32,707 nt of DNA from JBGTHB01 sp041746415 (GTDB lineage Bacteria; Pseudomonadota; Gammaproteobacteria; Coxiellales; Coxiellaceae). The stretch is taken from positions 1 to 32,707 of the forward strand of contig JBGTHB010000134.1 in NCBI GenBank assembly GCA_041746415.1, in the 5' to 3' direction. Of this stretch, positions 23,181 to 31,680 are shown piece by piece. Within the stretch, counting starts at the first letter, position 1. Every line of letters begins with the position of its first letter. The notes beneath the pieces were generated by a model. It was not told the origin of the DNA, made no database searches, and worked only from the letters and a program-made list of their open reading frames with translations. The position numbers and the translations under genes were made by a program.

Positions 23181-24662
23181 ATGGACACCACTCAGCCGCA
23201 TTCATTTACAGCCGTTTTTGCCGCACATTATTCTCGGTTAATTAAGCAATCTTTTGCTGATTTAGTGGCACAAGATCCGCAACGAGATAATAAATACATT
23301 ATCGAACTCAATGGTATAAGCGCTGATTTTACGCATAATTTAATGGATGACGCGTTAATTGCTAGCTGTGTTGAATTAGCGCAGCAGTGTGGTTTGCCGT
23401 TGGCGATGCAGAATTTGTACCAAGGATTTTTTCAAGAAAATACACAACAGCGTGCTGTGGGCCATTTAGCCTTACGTCAACCACAAAATTATGCAGCGTT
23501 ACATGAGGCTGTTGCCAGAGTTAACACGTTGCAGTTTGATACAGTGTTGCATATTGGCATTGGTGGCTCTGAACTGGGACCTAAATTTTTATTGCAAGCC
23601 TTACATGAATTCACGCAGCAGCCACTGCAGTGTGTGTTTGTTTCTGGACTTGATGAATGTGAAGTGCAGGATGCACTAAAAAAAATTGACCCCCTAAAAA
23701 CCATTGTGATTATGGCGTCAAAATCATTTACCACTAATGAGGTGTTGCGTAATGCACACATCGTAAAAAAATACATTACCGATGCCAGTAAATGGTTTGC
23801 TGTAACAGCGCAACCACAAGCAGCCAGCGCATGGGGAATTTTGCCGCAGCATATTTTTCAGTTCAACGATAGTGTGGGCGGCCGTTATTCTATTTGGTCG
23901 GTGGTGAGTTTAGTAGTGATATTGTGTATTGGTGTGGATAATTTTATTGAATTTTTAAGTGGCGCACAGGCTATGGACACGCACTTTGCGCAAGCTAAAT
24001 TACAGCATAATATGCCGTTTTTGTTGGCAGCGCTGCAATATTGGTATTCATGGGCGATGGGCGTGAATTCACGTGCTATTGTACCTTACAGTTATCGCTT
24101 GCGTTTGTTACCCGATTATTTGCAGCAACTGCATATGGAAAGTTTAGGCAAATCCATTTCATTGCAAAAGACTGCAGTTACAGCAAAAACCGGTGGCATT
24201 ATATGGGGTGGAGTGGCCACCAATAGTCAGCACAGTTTTCATCAATTGTTGTTGCAAGGAAATCGCTTACTGCCTGTTGATTTTATTTTGCCGCTGCAAA
24301 ATTCAAGTGGCATGGCTAACGATGCTTTGATTGCGAATTGTTTAAGTCAAAGCAATCTGCTGGCCTATGGCAAAGCAGATGAATTGACAAAACAAATTTG
24401 TGGCAATAAAGCACATAATATTATTGCATTAGAAGCAGTTAAGCCTTATCAAGTAGGCGCTTTGTTAGCACTGTATGAGCACAAAGTATTTTGTTTGAGT
24501 GTGTTGTGGAGCATTAATCCTTATGACCAATGGGGCGTTGAACACGGTAAAGTGTTGGCTTTAACACTGGAAAATTCATTGGCTGGGCAACCTGCTTTTC
24601 ACAGCTTGGCGAATTTAAAACATTATTTATTTCAGCGAGAAACGAATCAGAATGAGCAATAA
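23181..24662 (+). CDS. pgi: Glucose-6-phosphate isomerase
   Basis: Interconverts glucose-6-phosphate and fructose-6-phosphate. Using ATG 23181 the protein has 493 residues, shorter than the 549 of E. coli Pgi but complete in motifs. These are HIGIGGSELGP (124-134, sugar-phosphate binding), ASKSFTTNE (179-187), SVGGRYSIWSVV (PGI signature 1), MESLGKS with the catalytic glutamate, NSQHSFHQ with the ring-opening histidine, and NPYDQWGVEHGK with the catalytic lysine. The frame continues 9 codons upstream to a GTG, but that extension overlaps the predicted promoter. The galU start overlaps its last 11 bp, so the two are translationally coupled and together direct sugar phosphate toward UDP-glucose. 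Confidence 0.94.
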   Translation: MDTTQPHSFTAVFAAHYSRLIKQSFADLVAQDPQRDNKYIIELNGISADFTHNLMDDALIASCVELAQQCGLPLAMQNLYQGFFQENTQQRAVGHLALRQPQNYAALHEAVARVNTLQFDTVLHIGIGGSELGPKFLLQALHEFTQQPLQCVFVSGLDECEVQDALKKIDPLKTIVIMASKSFTTNEVLRNAHIVKKYITDASKWFAVTAQPQAASAWGILPQHIFQFNDSVGGRYSIWSVVSLVVILCIGVDNFIEFLSGAQAMDTHFAQAKLQHNMPFLLAALQYWYSWAMGVNSRAIVPYSYRLRLLPDYLQQLHMESLGKSISLQKTAVTAKTGGIIWGGVATNSQHSFHQLLLQGNRLLPVDFILPLQNSSGMANDALIANCLSQSNLLAYGKADELTKQICGNKAHNIIALEAVKPYQVGALLALYEHKVFCLSVLWSINPYDQWGVEHGKVLALTLENSLAGQPAFHSLANLKHYLFQRETNQNEQ

Positions 24663-25554
24663 TATTGAAATAGCCGTATTACCCGTTGGCGGCATGGGCA
24701 CACGTTTTTTGCCCATCACCAAATCCGCTCCCAAAGAAATGTTACCTATCGTTGATAAGCCCATTATTCAATACGCTGTTGAAGAGGCAGTAGCAGCGGG
24801 AATTAAGCAAATAATTTTTATTACGAGCAGTAGCAAGCATGCCATCGAAGATTACTTTGACTCCAATTACGAATTAGAATCGCGTTTGCAACTACGCCAG
24901 GATTATCAAGCACTGAAAACAGTAACCAGTATTGTGCCGCCTGACGTTAGCATTGCTTATGTGCGCCAAAGCGCGCCTTTAGGTTTAGGTCATGCTATTT
25001 TATGCGCGCGCAAATTAATTGCCGATAAACCATTTGCTATTCTGTTGCCTGACGACGTCATTTTAGATAACAGCGGCCACGGACCGCTGGTTAAAATGGT
25101 GGAGCGCTTTGCCACAACGCAAGCAAGTGTCATCGCTTTGCGGCGCGTACCGCAAAATGAAGTCTCTCATTATGGTGTGGTGAGCATGGGTGCGGTCGAT
25201 AATTTATTTTCGCAATTGCACTCAATAGTCGAAAAACCGTTGGTGGCGGATGCGCCATCTGATGTGGTGGTAACTGGGCGTTATATTTTAACACCAGCCA
25301 TTTTTGATTTTCTTGAAAATACCACTCCTGGTGCGGGCGGTGAAATTCAACTGACGGATGCCATCGCGCGATTACTTAAAAATCAGCCGATTGAAGGCTA
25401 TTTGTTTAGTGGCGAACATTACGATTGTGGTAGCAAGTTGGGGTGGTTAAAAGCCACGATCGCTTTTGCTTTGCAACGCAGTGAGCTGACTAAACCGCTA
25501 ACCGCTTATTTAGAAACGTTGCTTGATGTTACAACATCCACCCCTAAATTTTAA
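24652..25554 (+). CDS. galU: UTP-glucose-1-phosphate uridylyltransferase
   Basis: Makes UDP-glucose from UTP and glucose-1-phosphate for LPS core, glycan and nucleotide-sugar synthesis. The 300-residue length is standard. The nucleotide-binding loop GGMGTRFLPITKSAPKEMLP (residues 13-32) is intact, followed by DKPIIQYAVEEA, the metal-binding LPDD segment, the VEKP substrate loop and the GEIQLTDAI segment characteristic of GalU. The ATG lies within the last codons of pgi (11-bp overlap, different frame). It could supply the donor for the glycosyltransferases at 274-3143, but that is a guess. Confidence 0.96.
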   Translation: MSNNIEIAVLPVGGMGTRFLPITKSAPKEMLPIVDKPIIQYAVEEAVAAGIKQIIFITSSSKHAIEDYFDSNYELESRLQLRQDYQALKTVTSIVPPDVSIAYVRQSAPLGLGHAILCARKLIADKPFAILLPDDVILDNSGHGPLVKMVERFATTQASVIALRRVPQNEVSHYGVVSMGAVDNLFSQLHSIVEKPLVADAPSDVVVTGRYILTPAIFDFLENTTPGAGGEIQLTDAIARLLKNQPIEGYLFSGEHYDCGSKLGWLKATIAFALQRSELTKPLTAYLETLLDVTTSTPKF

Positions 25555-25620
25555 TATTTGTTTAACCCCAGCGCAGTAACTTTCTCATGCGAGAAATAAA
25601 GACAGCCAGGTTAAAAAATA

Positions 25621-27960
25621 ATGCCAAGACAAGGTGAATATATTAGAGCGGCAATTCAGCGTGAAAGAAGCGCTACCAATAATAGTTTTTGGGCACTGAG
25701 TAACACCGTTCAATATGAGCGAGAAAAACGCAGCTTGTATTCAAACATTGTTCGCCCGCTGGCCTTGGTTGTTTGTGCAACCGTCATACCTCTGTTTGCG
25801 TTTACTTTGTTGCGCTATTGGCTATCCAGCAGTTTTGATTCCAGCACCAGCGAGATAGATGTGGCTGCTAGTCTATCGGAAGCCGCGCTTACTCATGCTA
25901 AAACATATGAAGATGTTATTTCAGGTTGGACTGAGATTAAGAATGAAGTGGATAAAGCGATTAACACATCACTAATTGCATTGAAAGCGTATAGTTCATT
26001 TAATTTAATGCAAATAAAAAATAGTGCGATGCTATCAAATTTACTTAGTGTGTTGTCCAAAAAGAAAAACTTATTCGCTACTTTGTCAGATACGCTTACA
26101 ATATTGTTTGCTAACTATTCGAACTTAGATGGCGAGTTGCTAAGATTTTTTAATCAAGGGCAAGATTTACTTTCCATTTGCGTAAGAGAATACAGCAGGC
26201 GATTTTGCACGCTTACGGAGATATTTGCTAAAGCAAGTCAGGATAAAACCAATTTTTTACTCGAAAAATTAAAAATAAAACTGGATGTAATTGATTGTGC
26301 TAGGGTGAAAGACTGGGTTGTTTCTGACGTTTCTTCTGTATTTAAACTTGGCACGTCTCTATCATTTAAAGAACAGTCTCGATTAATAACTCGTCTTGAG
26401 AGAGCCATTGAAATTTTAAATCCAACACAAACCTTGAATTCCTTTACCAGTAAACTGGAAACCGAAAACAAGTTGATGAAGCAGGGTGGGGAACTTTATC
26501 GGCAATATTTGTCAGAGAGCTATGATAAATTTGCCATACTCATTGCGATTTGTGCTTCTATTATTATTTATCGTTTTATTTTGGTGCCGCTTTTTGCCAA
26601 AGCTTACTCACTCTATCAACAAAATGAAAATAACGATGCGCAACTGGAGGATTTTGCTGCGCAGTCTATCGATGAATTAAAAGCAACGCAATCAGAGGTG
26701 TTAACGAAGCTCAAGCAAACTAAAATATTGGCGCGTAAAGCGGATTATGTTTCCTATGCTGGCTACGCAATGCTAAGCGTGTTTGTGATGCAGAATTATG
26801 CGTTAAACACCAACTCATTATTCCAATTTCTTGCGCTGCCATTTTGCGCTGGGTTATTAATTGAAAATGGTGTCAGGTTAATTTGGCAAGGTTACACAGA
26901 TTCAATTTTAACTAAAACGGTGGAGCAAGGAAAAACCAACTTACATGATGCTTTTGCTGGGGTTGAGTTTGACATTAGGGTTAATACAGCTAGTCATATT
27001 GGAGAGAGTTTTTATTCATTGCAAGTGAATGAACATGATGCGGTTAAAAAACAACATAACACGCGTGCGCTGTGGGGCGCATTGAAAAAGTCCGGTGCGG
27101 CAATTTTATTTTGCAATGATCAAGCAGGGCAAGTGTTGGTTGCGGCTAATCAAACATTTCAGGTGGAGGTGTTGAAGGCGAATCATGCGCTTTATTTAAA
27201 ACATCTGACTAGAGCTGAAGCGGTTTTAAGGGCGGGAAGAAAAGCATTTTTATTTGGTAGTTTGTTTGATGATGAGCAAACCAATTTGCCCCAAGTGCAA
27301 TTATTGATTCCAAAAAAATACCAAGAGGCGTTAGAGAACGTTAATCTTGAGCCGTTTGAAAAAGTCGAGACAGCAGGACTGACGCTGCTGATATTGCCAG
27401 ATGAATATGAGGAAGGTGATGCGATAACGACATTGCAAGCAATCCATAATGCCATTGCGTTACATGAGTCACTGAGTATTTCTTCGCAACAGAGAATATC
27501 ACCAAGTGTATGTGATGAAAAAATGCCAGCTGTTCCACGAGTTAAAAGGAAAACAAAAGGCTTGAGCAATCGTAAAAACGAAGTTGAGCATAAAGAAGAA
27601 AAATCGGACGCGGACAGTTACGTCTATCCACTAACCAGCAATGATAATGTTAAAAGAACAATAATATTTAACCTCACATTGGCGGGTTGTGGCGATGTGC
27701 GTGAATTATATAAGGCAATGCAGAGTGCCTGTCAGAACATCGCCAAGGCCGAGGGTGAGCAAGGACTGAAAGTTGTTTCGGATAGAGGTTTTTTAGTTAG
27801 ATACGTAAAACTCCTGGGCAAGTTTGGCGATGTTAGGTTACCAGTTAGGTTGCAGCCTGGCACGCACCCGCCTGTATACGAAACTGATGATCATCTGGAA
27901 TACCACGCGCATCAGCGCCGTTCTGGTTTTGCAAAGTTGCGCGCTTTTGGTAGGTCATAG
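25621..27960 (+). CDS. Large membrane protein of unknown function
   Basis: A 779-residue protein that I do not recognise. Hydrophobic helices are visible at about 46-68, 303-326, 377-394 and 398-416. The segment 75-300 between the first two is polar and helical (many K/E/S/L). A probable coiled coil (about 335-375) follows the second helix. A region with strands (about 440-620) comes next, then a basic/acidic linker (PRVKRKTKGLSNRKNEVEHKEEKS) and a basic C-terminal domain of about 125 residues ending KLRAFGRS. No signal peptide, catalytic motif or repeat was found. It stands alone, with 66 bp to galU and 117 bp to rpsO, and has no PmrA-like block upstream. Large orphan proteins with internal helix pairs are common among Legionella-type effectors, but a lineage-specific envelope protein is equally possible. 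Confidence 0.8.
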   Translation: MPRQGEYIRAAIQRERSATNNSFWALSNTVQYEREKRSLYSNIVRPLALVVCATVIPLFAFTLLRYWLSSSFDSSTSEIDVAASLSEAALTHAKTYEDVISGWTEIKNEVDKAINTSLIALKAYSSFNLMQIKNSAMLSNLLSVLSKKKNLFATLSDTLTILFANYSNLDGELLRFFNQGQDLLSICVREYSRRFCTLTEIFAKASQDKTNFLLEKLKIKLDVIDCARVKDWVVSDVSSVFKLGTSLSFKEQSRLITRLERAIEILNPTQTLNSFTSKLETENKLMKQGGELYRQYLSESYDKFAILIAICASIIIYRFILVPLFAKAYSLYQQNENNDAQLEDFAAQSIDELKATQSEVLTKLKQTKILARKADYVSYAGYAMLSVFVMQNYALNTNSLFQFLALPFCAGLLIENGVRLIWQGYTDSILTKTVEQGKTNLHDAFAGVEFDIRVNTASHIGESFYSLQVNEHDAVKKQHNTRALWGALKKSGAAILFCNDQAGQVLVAANQTFQVEVLKANHALYLKHLTRAEAVLRAGRKAFLFGSLFDDEQTNLPQVQLLIPKKYQEALENVNLEPFEKVETAGLTLLILPDEYEEGDAITTLQAIHNAIALHESLSISSQQRISPSVCDEKMPAVPRVKRKTKGLSNRKNEVEHKEEKSDADSYVYPLTSNDNVKRTIIFNLTLAGCGDVRELYKAMQSACQNIAKAEGEQGLKVVSDRGFLVRYVKLLGKFGDVRLPVRLQPGTHPPVYETDDHLEYHAHQRRSGFAKLRAFGRS

Positions 27961-27977
27961 GCAGCGACAATTTAAGC

Positions 27978-28006
27978 TTCGCATTTCGGTGAAGAATGGT
28001 TATAAT
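27978..28006 (+). promoter_or_regulatory. Putative rpsO-pnp promoter
   Basis: A perfect -10 TATAAT (28001-28006) stands 17 bp after a weak -35 TTCGCA (27978-27983), 71 bp before the rpsO ATG. The leader of about 65 bases could take part in the S15 autoregulation known from other bacteria, but I could not identify a clear pseudoknot. Confidence 0.55.
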
Positions 28007-28077
28007 CCACGCTCTTTAATCCTGCCAATCTGCCAATGACAGCGGTGCGGCACTAAACAAAACAGAGGTAAACAACA

Positions 28078-28347
28078 ATGTCATTAACTGCGGCCATTAA
28101 GGCTAGTGTTATCGAAGAATATCAAACAAAAGCAGGTGATACGGGTTCACCAGAAGTGCAAATTGCTGTTCTAACTGCAAAAATCACGCGTTTAACCGAG
28201 CACTTTAAAATCCATAAACATGATTTTCATTCCCGTCGTGGTTTACTCCGTATGATCAGTCAGCGTCGTAAATTGCTGCGTTACCTGAAAAACACTGAAA
28301 TCGCGCGTTATCGTGAAATCTTAAAACGCTTAAACTTGCGCTCATAA
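28078..28347 (+). CDS. rpsO: 30S ribosomal protein S15
   Basis: An 89-residue primary rRNA-binding protein of the small subunit platform. The TGSPEVQIAVLT segment, the LTEHFKIHKHDFHSRRGLL stretch, and MISQRRKLLRYLK are the conserved S15 helices that contact 16S rRNA helices 20-22. Length and sequence are typical for a gamma-proteobacterium. A GAGG ribosome site lies 9-10 bases before ATG. pnp follows after 30 bp, the conserved rpsO-pnp arrangement. Confidence 0.98.
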   Translation: MSLTAAIKASVIEEYQTKAGDTGSPEVQIAVLTAKITRLTEHFKIHKHDFHSRRGLLRMISQRRKLLRYLKNTEIARYREILKRLNLRS

Positions 28348-28377
28348 TAAATCGACATTAATCGAAGGAAATCTATA

Positions 28378-30459
28378 GTGACTAAAAAAACCAAAGAATT
28401 TCAGTACGGCAATCATAAAGTCGTGCTGGAGACGGGCGAGATTGCTCGTCAAGCTGACGGAGCGGTGCTGTGCACCATGGGTGAAACTGTTGTTTTAGCT
28501 ACGGTGGTGGCTAAACGGAATGCCGAAGAAGGGCGTGACTTTTTCCCTTTGACTGTTAATTACCAAGAAAAAAGCTATGCTGCTGGCAAAGTGCCTGGTG
28601 GCTATTTTAAACGAGAAGGCCGTCCAACAGAAAAAGAAACATTGGTTTCTCGTTTAATTGATCGTCCAGTTCGTCCTTTATTTGCTGATGGTTTTACGAA
28701 CGAAGTGCAAATAATTGTAACCGTATTGTCGATGGATCCGGCTGTGCCAACCGATATTCCTGCTTTGATTGCTGCTTCAGCGGCATTGGTCATTGCTGGC
28801 GTGCCGTTTCGTGGACCGCTGGGTGCTGCGCGCGTGGGTTATAAAAATGGGGAATATTTGCTTAACCCTTCATTGGCTGACGTTGCTGCGTCCGATTTAG
28901 ACCTGGTTGTTGCGGGTACCAAAGATGCCGTTATCATGGTTGAATCGCAAGCCAACCAACTTTCTGAAGACGTGATGTTGGGTGCGGTGATGTTTGGGCA
29001 TCGCTCCATGCAAACAGTAATTGAGGCTATTAATGCACTTGCTGCTGAAGGTGGACGAGAAAAATGGCAATGGCAAGCAGCCGAACGTGACAGTAAATTA
29101 GATCAGACTATTCGTTCTGAAACTGAAAGCCAACTCGTTGAAGCGTATCAAATTCGTGAAAAACTCCAACGCCAAGAGCGCATTAAAGAAATTCGCACGG
29201 CGTTAATTGAAAAAATCTGCACTGAAACAGAAGGGACACCAACGAAAGCTCGTGTGGATCAATACTTTCATGATTTAGAAAAAGAATTAGTGCGAACTCA
29301 AATTCTGGATGGCAAACCACGTATTGATGGCCGCGACACCAAAACTGTGCGACCCATCACGATTAAAGTGGGCCTCATTCCACGCGTTCATGGTTCAGCG
29401 TTATTCACGCGTGGTGAAACTCAAGCACTTGTTATCACCACCCTGGGAACAGAGCGTGATGCGCAAATGATTGATGATTTGGACGGTGACCGTAAAGATG
29501 AATTCATATTTCATTACAATTTTCCTCCGTACTGTGTCAATGAAACAGGCTTCATGAGTGGACCAAAGCGACGTGAAATCGGTCACGGTAAATTGGCGAA
29601 GCGGGGCGTGATGGCAGTGGTGCCAACACTTGAAACCTTTCCGTATGTGGTACGAGTGGTGTCTGAAATTACCGAATCAAACGGTTCGAGTTCCATGGCC
29701 TCCGTTTGTGGTAGCAGCTTGTCGATGATGGATGCGGGCGTGCCGTTGAAAGCGCCTGTTGCGGGTATCGCTATGGGTTTAATTAAAGAAGACACAAAGT
29801 TTGCCGTATTGACTGATATTTTGGGTGATGAAGATCACTTGGGTGATATGGACTTTAAAGTAGCAGGCACCTCAGCAGGTATCACTGCACTGCAAATGGA
29901 TATCAAAATTGATGGTATTACTGAAGAAATCATGCACCAAGCATTAGCGCAAGCTCAAGCTGGGCGGTTGCATATTTTGGGAATTATGAATGATACATTG
30001 AAGCAATCGCGCGTAGATGTATCACAGCACGCACCAAAATACGTCATGATGAAAATTCATCCAGATAAGATTCGTGAAGTAATTGGAAAAGGCGGCGCGG
30101 TGATTCGTGAAATCACTGAATCTACTAACACCACCATTGATATTCAAGATGACGGCTCAATTAAAATTGCAGCGGTTAAAGGTGAAGATGCAGAAAAAGC
30201 AAAACGCCGTATTGAAGATATCACTGCCGAATTGGAGATTGGTAAAATCTATCAAGGACCTGTAGTGAAGATCGTAGATTTTGGTGCGTTTGTGGAAGTG
30301 ATGCCAGGCAAACAAGGTTTGGTTCACGTATCGCAAATTGCTCAAGAGCGGGTTGAAAACGTGCATGACTACCTTGAAGAAGGCCAAGTGATCAAAGTCA
30401 AAGTAACTGACATTGATCGTCAAGGACGCGTGCGTTTAAGCATGAAAGAAGCCGTTTAA
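28378..30459 (+). CDS. pnp: Polyribonucleotide nucleotidyltransferase (PNPase)
   Basis: Phosphorolytic 3'-5' exoribonuclease, a trimeric core of the RNA degradosome. The 693-residue product starts at GTG 28378 with AAGGA upstream. The two RNase PH domains (about 1-145 and 295-530) are joined by a helical linker. The active-site acid cluster DILGDEDHLGDMDFKVAGT (about 480-498) and the phosphate-binding GSSSMAS are present. A KH domain with IGKGGAVIREI and an S1 domain with VKIVDFGAFVEVMPGKQGLVH end the protein. There is no C-terminal extension after the S1 domain, which ends in RVRLSMKEAV. An intrinsic terminator follows at 30505. Confidence 0.98.
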   Translation: MTKKTKEFQYGNHKVVLETGEIARQADGAVLCTMGETVVLATVVAKRNAEEGRDFFPLTVNYQEKSYAAGKVPGGYFKREGRPTEKETLVSRLIDRPVRPLFADGFTNEVQIIVTVLSMDPAVPTDIPALIAASAALVIAGVPFRGPLGAARVGYKNGEYLLNPSLADVAASDLDLVVAGTKDAVIMVESQANQLSEDVMLGAVMFGHRSMQTVIEAINALAAEGGREKWQWQAAERDSKLDQTIRSETESQLVEAYQIREKLQRQERIKEIRTALIEKICTETEGTPTKARVDQYFHDLEKELVRTQILDGKPRIDGRDTKTVRPITIKVGLIPRVHGSALFTRGETQALVITTLGTERDAQMIDDLDGDRKDEFIFHYNFPPYCVNETGFMSGPKRREIGHGKLAKRGVMAVVPTLETFPYVVRVVSEITESNGSSSMASVCGSSLSMMDAGVPLKAPVAGIAMGLIKEDTKFAVLTDILGDEDHLGDMDFKVAGTSAGITALQMDIKIDGITEEIMHQALAQAQAGRLHILGIMNDTLKQSRVDVSQHAPKYVMMKIHPDKIREVIGKGGAVIREITESTNTTIDIQDDGSIKIAAVKGEDAEKAKRRIEDITAELEIGKIYQGPVVKIVDFGAFVEVMPGKQGLVHVSQIAQERVENVHDYLEEGQVIKVKVTDIDRQGRVRLSMKEAV

Positions 30460-30504
30460 GCGCTATAAAAAGAGTTGCCCTAATTTAATATGGGCGAATG
30501 ACGG

Positions 30505-30536
30505 GCCCGAGTAAGTTTTCTTGCTCGGGCTTTTTT
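30505..30536 (+). terminator. Intrinsic terminator of the rpsO-pnp operon
   Basis: An 11-bp stem GCCCGAGTAAG / CTTGCTCGGGC (one T-G pair) with a TTTT loop is followed by six T residues, 45 bp after the pnp stop. A textbook rho-independent terminator and the strongest seen in the window. Confidence 0.93.
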
Positions 30537-30550
30537 GTAAGCCTCCAGCT

Positions 30551-30575
30551 TTGAGCTGAAATCACTAATAATCTG
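30551..30575 (+). repeat. Possible dispersed intergenic repeat, copy E (weak)
   Basis: TTGAGCTGAAATCACTAATAAT resembles the left half of copy B (12221-12268: TATGAGCTGAAATCTCCAATAA), then diverges. A small hairpin (ACTTTCGC / GCGAAAAGT with one bulge) follows at about 30577-30598. The rest of the 208-bp gap after pnp, apart from the terminator, shows nothing recognisable. Confidence 0.3.
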
Positions 30576-30667
30576 GACTTTCGCCTTTAGCGAAAAGTTC
30601 ACTTTATCCCTCTTTAAGACGCACGGATCAGGTTCTCATTAGCTAAACTTCCTGCTAAATTAAACCA

Positions 30668-31330
30668 ATGGATGCGATTAAACCGAATGTCAGTCAAATA
30701 GGGAATGTGGTGTTGCTGCATGGATTGGGGCGTACCTATCGCATCATGAATCAAATGGCGAGTTATTTAGAGCAACAAGGGTATAACACACACAATATTG
30801 ATTATCCATCGACGCAGTTTAACATCGAAACGGCGGCTAATTTTATTTATGAGAAAATCCAATCCTTATATGCCATGGCGCTGCCATTGCATTTTGTTGG
30901 GCATTCGTTAGGAGCAATTATAATTCGCTATTTATTGACGCGATACCGACCACCGAATTTAGCGCGAGTGGTAATGTTGGCGCCACCGAATCATGGCACC
31001 CTGTTAGTGAATTGCTTAAGTAAAATCCCCCCCATTAGAAAAATTTTCGGCCCGGCTTTTATTCAATTAGTGGCGGGTAAGAAGGGTATTGCTGCTCGAT
31101 TGCCAGCGGTGGATTACGAAACCGGTGTGATTGCAGGCGATCATGCCGTGGATTTTTTGTTTTGGTTGTTGTTACACAAACCCAACGATGGCAAAGTCAC
31201 AGTCGAATCAACATGCGTGCAAGGTATGCAAGATCACGTGGTGTTGCCGGTGTCGCATCCTTTTGTGCCACAAAATCGCTACGTGAAAAGACAGACCGCG
31301 GTGTTTTTAACCCGAGGTCGTTTTATCTAA
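30668..31330 (+). CDS. Alpha/beta-hydrolase, lipase/esterase-like
   Basis: A 220-residue serine hydrolase. VVLLHGLGR (14-22) forms the oxyanion strand and loop, and FVGHSLGA (76-83) carries the nucleophile S80. The following LAPPNHGT is typical of the triacylglycerol lipase/EstA and PGAP1-like group, which binds lipid esters. The acid and histidine are probably in the segment after residue 130 (one candidate is H within QDHVVLPVSH), but I cannot assign them firmly. No signal peptide or lipobox is seen, so it is cytoplasmic or exported by another route. No clear ribosome site precedes ATG 30668. It stands alone between the pnp terminator and a repeat element. Confidence 0.82.
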   Translation: MDAIKPNVSQIGNVVLLHGLGRTYRIMNQMASYLEQQGYNTHNIDYPSTQFNIETAANFIYEKIQSLYAMALPLHFVGHSLGAIIIRYLLTRYRPPNLARVVMLAPPNHGTLLVNCLSKIPPIRKIFGPAFIQLVAGKKGIAARLPAVDYETGVIAGDHAVDFLFWLLLHKPNDGKVTVESTCVQGMQDHVVLPVSHPFVPQNRYVKRQTAVFLTRGRFI

Positions 31331-31423
31331 TAGTCTAACGTTGTTGATAGGGCCTATTTAAAATCTATTGATTACTTAATTAATCGAAAAAAACTAATAC
31401 CACCAACAGCACAATAGAAATTT

Positions 31424-31646
31424 CGCTTTTTCGTCTTCGTCAGCGTACGCAATTCCTTTTTTTGTCATCACGAGCAAGTCATCGAGCGTCGTGATCCATG
31501 TATCAGTGCCGTTAAAAAACATCGGCGTATGGATGGCGACGCTCGTTCCTCGCTCGCCATGACAAGATTTTTTTCATCGTACAAGCTCGCATAATTCTTT
31601 TCCATCGTCGCTGACGACGAAAAAACTGACTGCACAGATGGAAAAG
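31424..31646. repeat. Nested inverted-repeat element filling the 31331-31680 gap
   Basis: The only gap longer than 300 bp holds no gene but several nested palindromes. The inner pair of REP-like units, TGTCATCACGAGC...ATCCAT (31463-31499) and its near complement (31529-31564), face each other across 29 bp. An outer pair, GCTTTTTCGTCTTCGTCAGCG-type sequence (31424-31445) and CGCTGACGACGAAAAAAC (31609-31626), surrounds them. A third, perfect 10-bp pair CTTTTCCATC (31597-31606) and GATGGAAAAG (31637-31646) encloses the hairpin CGTCG-CTGA-CGACG. The arrangement looks like a small non-autonomous mobile element or a folded RNA, and may act as bidirectional terminator for the two converging lipase genes. 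Confidence 0.6.
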
Positions 31647-31680
31647 CTGCGACTCACAAGGATGTGAAATGAAAATTTCT

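Noticed and set aside
27192..27569. 125-codon minus-strand open frame inside the 779-residue gene
   Set aside because: It is rich in S and C and low in charged residues, as expected of a shadow frame, and has no ribosome site or family similarity.
31370..31385. CTTAAT near the second hydrolase gap as another PmrA-like half-site
   Set aside because: It lacks a partner half-site at 11 bp and sits in a simple palindrome (GATTA...TAATC) with no gene start nearby downstream.
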